Source of the DNA: Accumulibacter sp.
GTDB lineage: Bacteria; Pseudomonadota; Gammaproteobacteria; Burkholderiales; Rhodocyclaceae
DNA length: 19,137 nucleotides
Direction of reading: 5' to 3'
NCBI GenBank assembly: GCA_031274075.1
Contig: JAISQQ010000021.1
Location: 1 to 19,137 of the forward strand
A model generated the notes under the pieces. It worked only from the letters and a program-made list of their open reading frames with translations. It was not told where the DNA came from and did no database searches. Position 1 is the first letter of the stretch. Every line of letters begins with the position of its first letter. The position numbers and the translations under genes are program-made. This document shows, one piece after another, positions 1 to 7,046 of this stretch.

Positions 1-92
1 TGCGCCCGCATACGAGCCCCGAGGAGCAAATTCACCTTGTCCGGTCCAGGACTATTAACCCCCATGGGGCTGTGTGGCGTGGAAGCATTCAT
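1..92 (-). CDS. Possible N-terminus of a divergent XRE-type regulator (partial, runs off left edge)
   Basis: Reading leftward from an ATG at 92 gives 30 open codons to the window edge, with an in-frame stop 15 nt upstream of the ATG. The peptide starts with a Pro/Ser-rich tail and ends in LLLGARMRA. This resembles the start of many XRE-family helix-turn-helix regulators, where LGARLRALR precedes the first helix. No strong ribosome site is visible. If real, it is transcribed away from the inositol locus and could be its divergent regulator. Only 30 residues are visible, so the family call is an inference from one short motif; the piece could equally be non-coding. Confidence 0.3.
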   Translation of the reverse strand, partial: MNASTPHSPMGVNSPGPDKVNLLLGARMRA

Positions 93-537
93 CGTTTTTT
101 GATTCTACCCGGTTTCCCACGAGCTTTGCCAGCCGCCCAGGGCCATCGCCTACGCGGATGTCGTAAGTAGCCGAAAGGAATCGTTGATATTCAAGTCGCC
201 ATGACGAGTCCAGGGCGGCCGCGCAGGACTTTCAGGGAGCAGGCCGGCCGGTGGGAGACGTTCGGGGTTTTGTGCCGGAAAGGCCGGCCGGATTTGGCAT
301 TCCTGGGAGCGCGGGGCTTCTGCCCCGCAACAGCGGAAATGACACGACCGCCGCCGTTGCGGGGCGGAAGCCCCGCGCTCCCAGGTTTCGGAGGCCCGGG
401 GCGATCCGTGCCGGAACGACGGGGTTCGCAAGCCCACCCGCAAGCCATGCGCGCCCCTCTGTCACCCCGGCGAACGGGTTTTGAACCAATCGCGCATGGC
501 GTCGTCGCCAGCCGACATGTGAATTCTGGCTGAAAAG
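93..537. other. Non-coding left flank of the inositol locus
   Basis: No convincing gene is present. Short ORFs run on both strands, but they cross the palindromic repeat at 302-385 and have repeat-like Arg/Pro/Gly-rich translations. The stretch holds two GGCCGGCCGG motifs (near 242-251 and 282-291), the 84-bp palindrome, and a GC-rich tail. The sequence at about 265-301 resembles the reverse complement of the flank at 15951-15990, so the repeat unit extends beyond the palindrome. Confidence 0.6.
302..385. repeat. 84-bp palindromic intergenic repeat, copy A
   Basis: The outer arms CCTGGGAGCGCGGGG (302-316) and CCCCGCGCTCCCAGG (371-385) are perfect reverse complements. Inner arms also pair: CCCCGCAAC near 323 with GTTGCGGGG near 356. 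The asymmetric core contains AATGACACGAC. Two more 84-bp copies occur at 15867-15950 and 16209-16292. This is a REP/MITE-like non-coding family able to form a long hairpin. No transposase is linked to it in the window. Confidence 0.85.
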
Positions 538-552
538 TTCAGTTCAACTGAA
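538..552. promoter_or_regulatory. Perfect 15-bp palindrome, probable operator
   Basis: TTCAGTT-C-AACTGAA is a perfect palindrome with 7-bp arms. It is centred about 80 bp upstream of the predicted start of transcription of the iolO operon, a position suited to an activator or an upstream repressor site. The half-site ACTGAA recurs at 634-639 downstream of the promoter. The binding protein is unknown. Confidence 0.5.
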
Positions 553-591
553 ATTTTTTAACTTGCGATGAATTTTTTTTTGACGAAGCCG

Positions 592-620
592 TTGACAGAC
601 GAAATTTAGTGGCACACAAT
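592..620 (+). promoter_or_regulatory. Sigma70-type promoter of the iolO-iolG operon
   Basis: A perfect TTGACA (-35, 592-597) is followed after 17 nt by CACAAT (-10, 615-620; 4 of 6 consensus bases). T-tracts at 554-559 and 573-581 lie upstream and could act as an UP element or bend the DNA. The predicted transcript starts near 627, leaving a leader of about 50 nt before the iolO ATG. Confidence 0.55.
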
Positions 621-629
621 TAGATCACT

Positions 630-652
630 GGCACTGAATTTTCTACAGTGTC
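630..652. promoter_or_regulatory. Imperfect inverted repeat in the operon leader
   Basis: GGCACTG (630-636) and CAGTGTC (646-652) pair at 6 of 7 positions across a 9-nt spacer, just after the predicted transcription start. It contains ACTGAA, the half-site of the 538-552 palindrome, plus TACAGT, close to the other half-site TTCAGT, in everted order. It may be a second operator or a leader hairpin. Confidence 0.35.
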
Positions 653-678
653 AATAATTACAAATCAACGGAGGTCAC

Positions 679-1500
679 ATGAACAAGTGGAACTACGCCC
701 TATCCAGCGCCGAATCGGCTCCCAATACGGCTCCTATCCTCCTGCGCGGCGGCATCTGCGCCAATATCAGGGCCGCCGCGAACCTGGGATACCAAGGGCT
801 GGAAGTACATATGCGGGAAGATGCCGCCTTGGACTACGAGGAGATCAGCCAGACAGCCGCCGGATGCGGGGTAAGGGTATCGGCAATCGTGACCGGGCGG
901 CTCAACACGCAGGGGCAGGTCAATCTGGTCGACGACCGGCCCTACATCATCGACGCCGCCATGACGGGCCTGCGGGAATACATCCGGATGGCGGCAAGGC
1001 TCCGTACGGACCTGATCATCGGGTGGATCAAGGGCCGTATCCCCGATGGCGCGGACGCGAATCCCTATCATGCCCGGCTTGCCCGGAATCTCACGGCCAT
1101 CTGCCAAGAGGCGGCGGAACGGGGGGTAAAGATATTTACCGAGGTGATCAACCGCTATGAGGTGAATATCTTCACCACCGCCAAAGAGACCGTCGATTTT
1201 CTGGAACATTGGGAAATTCCCAATTGCTATGTCCATCTGGACAGCTTTCACATGAACATCGATGAACCCGATCCCGTCGAGGCGATCCGCCTGTGCGGGA
1301 AAAGATTGGGGTATTTCCATGTGGCGGACAATACCCGCTTATATCCGGGAAGCGGAACTCTCGACTTCAAAAGTTATTTCCAGGCATTGGGAGAAATAGC
1401 CTACGGGGGTTATATCTCGGTGGAATGCCTGCCCGGTCAGGACGGGCAAACCTCGGCGCGGAAAGCGCTGGAACATCTCAAGGCGTGTGCCGCGGCCTGA
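679..1500 (+). CDS. iolO: 5-keto-L-gluconate epimerase-like sugar isomerase (IolO-type)
   Basis: This 273-residue protein belongs to the AP-endonuclease-2-like TIM-barrel sugar isomerase/epimerase family. From memory it resembles Thermotoga maritima IolO (about 270 aa), which turns 5-keto-L-gluconate into D-tagaturonate. Shared landmarks are TEVINRYE (E155), LDSFHMNIDE (D188, H191), GYFHVADNTR (H214), PGSGTLDF and GYISVECLP (E249). The Glu, Asp, His and Glu are the expected metal ligands. The start is the ATG at 679, preceded by ACGGAGGTCAC. It is first in the operon, directly downstream of the promoter, with iolM starting 28 nt after its stop. A hydroxypyruvate isomerase-like or general ketose epimerase role is possible from fold alone; the iolM and iolN neighbours favour IolO. 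Confidence 0.8.
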   Translation: MNKWNYALSSAESAPNTAPILLRGGICANIRAAANLGYQGLEVHMREDAALDYEEISQTAAGCGVRVSAIVTGRLNTQGQVNLVDDRPYIIDAAMTGLREYIRMAARLRTDLIIGWIKGRIPDGADANPYHARLARNLTAICQEAAERGVKIFTEVINRYEVNIFTTAKETVDFLEHWEIPNCYVHLDSFHMNIDEPDPVEAIRLCGKRLGYFHVADNTRLYPGSGTLDFKSYFQALGEIAYGGYISVECLPGQDGQTSARKALEHLKACAAA

Positions 1501-1528
1501 CCGCGGGTCATTTTACAGGAGGGATAGC

Positions 1529-2716
1529 ATGAGAGCGTTTTATGTCGAAGCGGATTTTGAACCAAAACCGGGTTACAAGCTTTCCGAACGTGAAGCAAGC
1601 ACCCGGCGTTCCGCCCGAGGGAATTCCATCTGGAAGAATATCCGGGCCAGCGTGACCGACCGGCCCGAGCCAAAACCAAAGGGCGACGAGGTTTTGCTGA
1701 AAGTGGGAGCCGCCGGAATCTGCGGCACGGACGCCCATCTTCTGCGCAAAGACGAGGATGGCTACACCAAATATGACGGTCACAGCAAATATCCCATCAT
1801 CACAGGCCACGAGTTTGCCGGCGAAGTAATTGGCCTGGGGCCGGAGGTGAAGAACCTGAAAATCGGCGACTTGGTGAGTGTCGAGTCCATGAACTGGTGT
1901 GGCGAATGCGACGCCTGCCGGATGGGGATGTTCAATCAGTGCAAGAACCTTGAGGAACCGGGTCTTACCTTTGACGGCGGTTTTGCCGAGTACGCGGTGG
2001 TACGGGCCAAATACTGCTATCTCTTGAACGACATCGTCAATTTCTACGGCGACAAAATGACCGCCTTTGAATTGGGTTCGATGATCGAGCCTGTCGGCGT
2101 AGCCTACAACGGCCTTTTTGTCAGGGGCGGCGGCATCAGGCCGGGCGGTCACGTGGTGGTTTTTGGAGCGGGCCCCATCGGGCTTGCGGCAATTTCCCTG
2201 ATGAAAACATCAGGGGCGGCCAAACTCGTCTGTTTTGAAACCACCGAAGAACGGCGGCAATTGGCAAAAAATTGTGGCGCCGATCATGTCTACGATCCCG
2301 TCGCCATGAGCAAAAAGGGAATCGACCCGTCTGAAGTCTTGATGGACCTCACCAATGGCCGGGGGATCGGTTTGTTTGCCGAATGTACCGGCGCGACAAA
2401 TGCCACCTATCCCGTCATGGCGGGGGCTTTGGCAATAGGTGGCAAGACCGTCCAGATCGGTCATTCCTTGGGGAAAACCAATATTGACCTGTATCCCTAC
2501 ATGTTCAACGCGGGAAGCATAAGCGGCTCCAACGGGCAATCGGGACAGGGAATTTACACCGATGTAATTGCCCTTATGGCAAGTGGACGTATCGACATGC
2601 GCAAGATGGTCACCGGCAGGATGCACCTTGAGGATATAGAAGAAGGACTGGCGCAGGCGGGCAATCGGGTTTCCGGCAAAATTCTTGTCAGCATGGTTTA
2701 TCCACGCAAAAAGTAA
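1529..2716 (+). CDS. iolM: Scyllo-inosose 3-dehydrogenase-like zinc dehydrogenase (IolM-type)
   Basis: This 395-residue medium-chain zinc dehydrogenase matches the length and unusual N-terminus of T. maritima IolM, in which a GYKLSE-like segment and a Trp precede the GroES-like fold. IolM oxidises scyllo-inosose to a diketo-inositol with NAD+. Visible features are the catalytic zinc set C65 (GICGTDAH), H94 and E95 (GHEF), structural-zinc cysteines 124, 127, 130 and 138, the Rossmann motif GAGPIG (213-218), and IEPVGVAYN near 186. The start at 1529 is chosen because AGGAGGG lies 6 nt upstream; an in-frame start at 1487 would overlap iolO and has no ribosome site. A related polyol dehydrogenase cannot be excluded by sequence alone, but the adjacent hydrolase supports IolM. 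Confidence 0.8.
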   Translation: MRAFYVEADFEPKPGYKLSEREASTRRSARGNSIWKNIRASVTDRPEPKPKGDEVLLKVGAAGICGTDAHLLRKDEDGYTKYDGHSKYPIITGHEFAGEVIGLGPEVKNLKIGDLVSVESMNWCGECDACRMGMFNQCKNLEEPGLTFDGGFAEYAVVRAKYCYLLNDIVNFYGDKMTAFELGSMIEPVGVAYNGLFVRGGGIRPGGHVVVFGAGPIGLAAISLMKTSGAAKLVCFETTEERRQLAKNCGADHVYDPVAMSKKGIDPSEVLMDLTNGRGIGLFAECTGATNATYPVMAGALAIGGKTVQIGHSLGKTNIDLYPYMFNAGSISGSNGQSGQGIYTDVIALMASGRIDMRKMVTGRMHLEDIEEGLAQAGNRVSGKILVSMVYPRKK

Positions 2717-2740
2717 TTTTTTAACCAATGGAGGTTAGTA

Positions 2741-3718
2741 ATGTCAAAGTGGCAAATCCCCGCGAAAGGCGGGCACATGGAAAACAACACCGGGGTCTAT
2801 TACCAGAATATGACCAACAAGGATGTTGCGGAACGGCTCAAGAAAAACGATGTACTCCTGATTCCGGTGGGCTCTACCGAAAATCACGGTCCCAACGCGC
2901 CCTACGGCGAGGATACCTATCTGGATATGCGGCTCTGCGAACAAGTTGCGGTGGCCACCGGTTGTACCGTCGCGCAACCCATCTGGTACGGTTCGCACCC
3001 ATATCACCACCTGGGGATGCCCGGCACCATCATGATCCCCGAAGAAACCCTGGCGGATTATCTCTGCTACGTGTTCGCCGGTTTTTGGAACACAGGCTTC
3101 CGCAAAATGATCGTGGTGAATGGTCACGGGCAGGATTATGTGATACCGCTCGCGATTCACAAATTCGGCAAGAAATTCCAGGTGCCCGGTATTGTGCTCT
3201 ATGTCCATTTCTGGAACGCGGCGAAGGACCCGGTCACTGGCCTTACCGATCTGGCGACAAAGGAACAGGGCGGCGTGTACGACGACCCGTTCATCCACGC
3301 CGACGAGGTTGAGCAATCCTACTGCCTTGCCCTGTTTCCCGAACTCTGCAAGCAGGAAAACGCCATTGCCACAAAACCCGCGCCGATGCTTCCGCCGGGG
3401 CACATCAATAATTCCGCCGAAAACGGCGTGGGCCCCATCAAATGGTACAACGCCTTTGGCAGCGTCGGCATGGAATGTATCTGCACGCCGGAGGGTGTCA
3501 TCGGCGATCCCCGGAAGGCCTCCGCCGAAAAGGCCAGGAAAGGAGTCGAGAATATCCTCAATTATCTTGAGAAACTGGTCAACGATATCTTGGGGAAATA
3601 TCCCGCGGGACAATTGCCGCCCACCGAAAAAGTCACACAGCGCAAGCGCGAGGATATCGAAGCGGTAATCAAGGGGCCGGCCAACGGCGGACGGCATATC
3701 TACACCTTGACGTACTGA
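2741..3718 (+). CDS. iolN: 3-dehydro-scyllo-inosose hydrolase-like creatininase-family protein (IolN-type)
   Basis: The 325-residue product has creatininase-fold signatures: GSTENHGPNAPYGEDT (44-59; E47, H49, D58 as likely metal ligands), MPGTIMIPEET, VNGHG (H129), HADEVEQS (E189) and GVIGDPRKAS near the C-terminus. Creatininase-family enzymes hydrolyse cyclic substrates. In T. maritima a member, IolN, opens the diketo-inositol made by IolM to give 5-keto-L-gluconate. The order iolO-iolM-iolN here mirrors the functional chain. The ATG at 2741 follows TGGAGGT at good spacing; an internal Met13 is less well placed. From the fold alone it could be a creatinine amidohydrolase or MftE-like protein, but no mycofactocin or creatine genes are nearby. 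Confidence 0.75.
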   Translation: MSKWQIPAKGGHMENNTGVYYQNMTNKDVAERLKKNDVLLIPVGSTENHGPNAPYGEDTYLDMRLCEQVAVATGCTVAQPIWYGSHPYHHLGMPGTIMIPEETLADYLCYVFAGFWNTGFRKMIVVNGHGQDYVIPLAIHKFGKKFQVPGIVLYVHFWNAAKDPVTGLTDLATKEQGGVYDDPFIHADEVEQSYCLALFPELCKQENAIATKPAPMLPPGHINNSAENGVGPIKWYNAFGSVGMECICTPEGVIGDPRKASAEKARKGVENILNYLEKLVNDILGKYPAGQLPPTEKVTQRKREDIEAVIKGPANGGRHIYTLTY

Positions 3719-3754
3719 TCCCACCTTGTTGAAAACAATCATTTGGAGGAATAC

Positions 3755-4813
3755 ATGAAAGCGAACATTGCATTTCTACACGGCCCTGAAGACCTTCGGA
3801 TTCAGGAGATTGAACTCCCGCCTCTCAAGCCGAACGAGATTTTGATCAAGCTGAAAGCCTGTGGTATCTGTGGTTCCGACGTGGAATGTTTTGAAGGCGA
3901 ATCGGCCGAGGGGCGCTACGATATCGCGCCTTACACGCCGGGTCACGAATGGGCCGGGCAGGCCGTCGAAGTGGGAAGCGCCGTTACCAGCGTAAAGCCG
4001 GGCAACAAGGTCGTGGGCGATTGCGTGCTCCCCTGTTTTAACTGCGCCAACTGCAAGGACGGCAAGATGCCTTCCGCCTGTCTCAACATGCGGGAAGTCG
4101 GCTTTCGTCCCGATTCACCCGGCGGCATGGGCGAATATATGATCCTGGAGGAGTGCTATACCCACGTCATCCCCGATGACTGGCACTATGAACTGGGCGC
4201 CTGGGTGGAAACCTTCAATGTGGGCTATTGGGGTGTCTGGGGCAACGGCTGCGATCCCGACGCTTCCGACGACGTCGTCATCATCGGCGCCGGCCCCATC
4301 GGCCTTACCGCCGCCATGGTATGCAAGACATCGAACGCGCGGGTCATCGTTACCGATCCGCTTGCTTCCCGCCGGGAAACCATTTTGAAATTCGGCGCGG
4401 ATTTTGCGGTAGACCCCACAAAACCGAATTACCTTGACGAAATCCTGAAGCTCACCGACCGGCGCGGCCCCTCCGTGGTGATCGAATGTTCCGGCAACGA
4501 TATTGGTATCGCTTCGATTTTCGATATTGCCGGACATAGCGCGCGCGTTGGGGTTGTCGGACATTCGATCGGCCGCAAGGTTCCGGTGGAAATCGGCAAG
4601 ACCATCTGGAAAACGCTGCATATCGCGGGTTCCGGCGGCACCGACCGCTGGTTTCCACGGACTATCCGTTTTCTTTCCCGCATCAAGGACAAGTACGATT
4701 TTGCCTCCTTGAATACCCACCACTTCAACTTCAAGGATATTCATAAAGCCTTTGATGTGGCGGTCCACGACAAGGCCAATGCCCGCAAGGTCATGCTGAC
4801 CTTTGACGATTGA
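3755..4813 (+). CDS. Zinc-dependent medium-chain polyol dehydrogenase, substrate unassigned
   Basis: A 352-residue sorbitol/threonine dehydrogenase-like protein. The catalytic zinc ligands are C39 (CGICGSD), H64 and E65 (GHEW). A structural zinc cluster is at C94, C97, C100 and C109, and the Rossmann motif GAGPIG at 178-183. The position after GSD usually occupied by His in this family holds Glu (SDVE). The ATG at 3755 follows GGAGGA; a TTG at 3743 is in frame but overlaps the ribosome site. It is clearly distinct from the IolM-like protein. Plausible jobs in this operon are oxidation of another inositol isomer that IolI then funnels, or reduction of 5-keto-L-gluconate or D-tagaturonate. Sequence alone does not decide between these. 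Confidence 0.85.
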   Translation: MKANIAFLHGPEDLRIQEIELPPLKPNEILIKLKACGICGSDVECFEGESAEGRYDIAPYTPGHEWAGQAVEVGSAVTSVKPGNKVVGDCVLPCFNCANCKDGKMPSACLNMREVGFRPDSPGGMGEYMILEECYTHVIPDDWHYELGAWVETFNVGYWGVWGNGCDPDASDDVVIIGAGPIGLTAAMVCKTSNARVIVTDPLASRRETILKFGADFAVDPTKPNYLDEILKLTDRRGPSVVIECSGNDIGIASIFDIAGHSARVGVVGHSIGRKVPVEIGKTIWKTLHIAGSGGTDRWFPRTIRFLSRIKDKYDFASLNTHHFNFKDIHKAFDVAVHDKANARKVMLTFDD

Positions 4814-4829
4814 AGCGGCGCGATTCGGG

Positions 4830-4869
4830 TTGTGCCCCAGAACATGGCGGAAGGTACGCCGGGGCACAA
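4830..4869 (+). promoter_or_regulatory. Strong intercistronic RNA hairpin before iolI
   Basis: TTGTGCCCC (4830-4838) and GGGGCACAA (4861-4869) form a perfect 9-bp stem. The 22-nt loop contains a second small stem, GGCG with CGCC. No T-run follows, so it is not a standard intrinsic terminator. It sits between the dehydrogenase stop and the iolI ribosome site. It may be an mRNA stability or processing element that sets relative expression within the operon. Confidence 0.55.
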
Positions 4870-4898
4870 GCTGTTTGACAAGGAGTTGGGAGGAAAAC

Positions 4899-5726
4899 AT
4901 GAAATTGGGGTTTAACGAAGCAACTTGCATGAAGCGGTCTTCCGTGGAAGACGATCTACGTCTCTGTGAAAAATACGGCTATGACTATATTGAACTGCGG
5001 CTCGATATGCTCAAGAAGTACTTTGCCAAAAACACGATAAAGGATTTGCAGTCCTTTTTTGGATCAAGCCGCCTGAAGCCTTACGCGTTCAATTCCATAG
5101 AAGACATCAATTTCTGCGATTCTTCACGATGGGATACGCTGCGCGCCCTTTTTACCTTTGGCTGTGAAACCGCCCAGGCTGTGGGAAACCCCTATCTCGT
5201 TGTGGTTCCCACCATGGGCGAAGATATGCACCTGAAAACAAAAAAAGAAGTGTTCGACGACAGCGTGGAAGTGCTTGACAGATTGGCCGATATCGCAATG
5301 CCTTATGGAGTGAAGCTGGCCTTTGAACCGATTGGGGACAAAAGATGGTGTGTCCGCAGCCTCGATCAAGCCCTGGAAATCATAGAGGCCGTAAACCGGG
5401 ACGACGTGGGACTTGTCCTGGACTCCATAAATCTTTTTCTTTACAACCGGCTTGAGGACATCGATTCGATAGACAAGGTTCCGCTCGAAAAGATATTTGT
5501 CTACCACATCGACGATTGCGAGGATCTCCCTCTCGGAACGCTGGATCACTGTCACCGTCTTTTCCCGGGTGACGGAGTCATTCCACTGGAAACGATAAGC
5601 CAAAAGCTGCACGCAAAGGGATACGACGGGATATGTTCAGTGGAATTGTTTCGCCCCGAATATTGGGAGATCGATCCGGAAACAGTAATCAAAACCGCTT
5701 CGGAAAAGGCAAAAAGGTTTTTGTAG
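4899..5726 (+). CDS. iolI: Inosose isomerase-like protein (IolI)
   Basis: The 275-residue protein aligns from memory along its length with Bacillus subtilis IolI: it begins MKLGFNEAT, has CEKYGYDYIELR, NRDDVGLVLDS, KIFVYHIDDCEDLP and ends SVELFRPEYW. B. subtilis IolI interconverts 2-keto-myo-inositol and 1-keto-D-chiro-inositol. The four metal ligands of that enzyme have counterparts at E143, D175, H203 and E249. The usual DSFHF after the Asp reads DSINLF here, so a conserved His is missing. The start at 4899 follows GGGAGGAAAAC; the longer frame from 4803 runs into the previous gene and has no ribosome site. It does not resemble IolE, the inosose dehydratase, although the fold is the same. 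Confidence 0.85.
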   Translation: MKLGFNEATCMKRSSVEDDLRLCEKYGYDYIELRLDMLKKYFAKNTIKDLQSFFGSSRLKPYAFNSIEDINFCDSSRWDTLRALFTFGCETAQAVGNPYLVVVPTMGEDMHLKTKKEVFDDSVEVLDRLADIAMPYGVKLAFEPIGDKRWCVRSLDQALEIIEAVNRDDVGLVLDSINLFLYNRLEDIDSIDKVPLEKIFVYHIDDCEDLPLGTLDHCHRLFPGDGVIPLETISQKLHAKGYDGICSVELFRPEYWEIDPETVIKTASEKAKRFL

Positions 5727-5769
5727 GAATGGTTCAGGTCGTTTCAATAATTTTTTGAGGAGCAAGGAC

Positions 5770-6786
5770 ATGAAGGAAGTCAGAATCGGTTTGATCGGCG
5801 CCGGGAGAATCGGTAAATTGCATGGCAATAATCTGGCCCATGCCGTTCCCGGCGCAAAAGTCGAAGCCGTCGCGGAAATAATGCTGAACGACGAGCACCG
5901 GAAATGGGCGGAACAAATCGGGGTCAGGAAAGTCCATGAAGATCCCCAGGAGATCATGAAAGACAAGGACATTGAAGCCGTTTTCATTTGCTCCTCCACG
6001 GAAACCCACGCGGCCTTGATCATCGAGGCGGCAAAGGCGGGAAAACACGTTTTCTGCGAAAAGCCCATACACACGGATGTGAAAATCATCAAGGAAGCGC
6101 TGGATGCCGTCAAGCTGGCCGGGATAAAACTGCAAGTGGGGTTTGTCCGGCGCTTCGATCACAATCACAAGAAAGTGAAAGATACCGTCGCCTCGGGCCG
6201 GATCGGGAAACCGCATATCGTCAAGATAACATCCAGAGACCCCGACGTTCAACCCATTGAATATGTCGCGACTTCGGGCGGTATTTTCATGGATATGACC
6301 ATCCATGATTTCGACATGGCCCGTTATCTTTCGGGCAGCGAGGTAACGGAAGTCAGCGCCTATGGAACTATCATGATCGATTCCCGGATCAAGCAGTACA
6401 ACGACGTGGATACCGCCATTGTAATGATGCGGTTTGAAAATGGCGCTCTTGGCGTCATCGACAACAGCAGGGCCGCGCATTACGGCTATGATCAGCGCAC
6501 GGAAGTTCATGGCAGCAAGGGTTGTATCCAGGTGGCCAACGATCTTGTCGATACTTCCATGATCAGTACCGCCGATGGGGTGTATTGCGAAAAACCGACA
6601 TGGTTCTTTCTGGAGCGCTACAACAATGCCTTTATTGCCGAGGCGCAGGCCTTTGTGGACGCCATAAGAAACAACACTGAAATGCCGGTAGGCGGGAAAG
6701 ATGGATTGATGGCGGTCTATGTGGCCCTGGCCGCGGAAAAGTCTCTGAGAGAACACCGCCCAGTCAAACTCGCCGATCTCATGTAG
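5770..6786 (+). CDS. iolG: Inositol 2-dehydrogenase (IolG), Gfo/Idh/MocA family
   Basis: A 338-residue NAD(P)-dependent oxidoreductase. The N-terminal Rossmann motif is GLIGAGRIGKLH (7-18), followed by HVFCEKP (E97, K98, P99), QVGFVRRFD and DMTIHDFDMA, where D175 and H179 match the catalytic Asp/His pair spaced four apart in B. subtilis IolG. IolG oxidises myo-inositol at C2 to scyllo-inosose, the entry step for both routes encoded here. The ATG at 5770 is preceded by AGGAG and AAGGA; a TTG at 5755 in frame is less likely. It is last in the first operon. Specificity for myo- versus scyllo- or chiro-inositol cannot be read from the sequence. Confidence 0.85.
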   Translation: MKEVRIGLIGAGRIGKLHGNNLAHAVPGAKVEAVAEIMLNDEHRKWAEQIGVRKVHEDPQEIMKDKDIEAVFICSSTETHAALIIEAAKAGKHVFCEKPIHTDVKIIKEALDAVKLAGIKLQVGFVRRFDHNHKKVKDTVASGRIGKPHIVKITSRDPDVQPIEYVATSGGIFMDMTIHDFDMARYLSGSEVTEVSAYGTIMIDSRIKQYNDVDTAIVMMRFENGALGVIDNSRAAHYGYDQRTEVHGSKGCIQVANDLVDTSMISTADGVYCEKPTWFFLERYNNAFIAEAQAFVDAIRNNTEMPVGGKDGLMAVYVALAAEKSLREHRPVKLADLM

Positions 6787-6826
6787 TCCCGGCCGCGGTT
6801 TGGTTTTTGTAGAAATCAGCAAGAAA

Positions 6827-7019
6827 ATGGAATGGAGAAGCGCCAGGAGAACCGTTTTGATATTTCTGACGGTATGTGCCATCGGGATGGTATCAGCCAA
6901 TTGAGTCAGATGCTCCAGAAAAGTACACAGTCCAGAAATTCGATCCCAAGAATATCAAGAATGTTCGCTCCGGTTTATCCAGGGATAATCGGGAAAAACA
7001 TCGGGCGCGACGTTACTAA
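6827..7019 (+). pseudogene. Possible frameshifted relic of a small secreted protein
   Basis: An ATG at 6827 opens a 25-codon frame (stop 6902-6904) whose product looks like a signal peptide: RSARR followed by TVLIFLTVCAIGMVSA and a cleavage-like site. Just before that stop, a different frame (open 6870-7019) carries a well-composed stretch, ESDAPEKYTVQKFDPKNIKN, and ends at TAA 7017-7019. Joining the frames with a +1 shift near 6890-6900 gives a continuous exported polypeptide of about 64 residues. This suggests a decayed gene or a sequencing indel. I do not recognise the family. The 97-codon frame from 6832 overlaps the transporter start and looks like a shadow. Confidence 0.3.
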
Positions 7020-7046
7020 CATGAATGATCTATCAGGAGGTTCAAA

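Noticed and set aside
150..533. Overlapping short open frames on both strands in the left flank
   Set aside because: All cross the 84-bp palindrome, and similar peptides arise at the other repeat copies; they are translations of repeat DNA.
4803..4898. Extended N-terminus for iolI
   Set aside because: It would translate through the intercistronic hairpin; the IolI match begins exactly at the ATG at 4899.
4899..5726. IolE (inosose dehydratase) as identity for this TIM-barrel gene
   Set aside because: Start, middle and C-terminal motifs match IolI closely; IolE landmarks are not seen.
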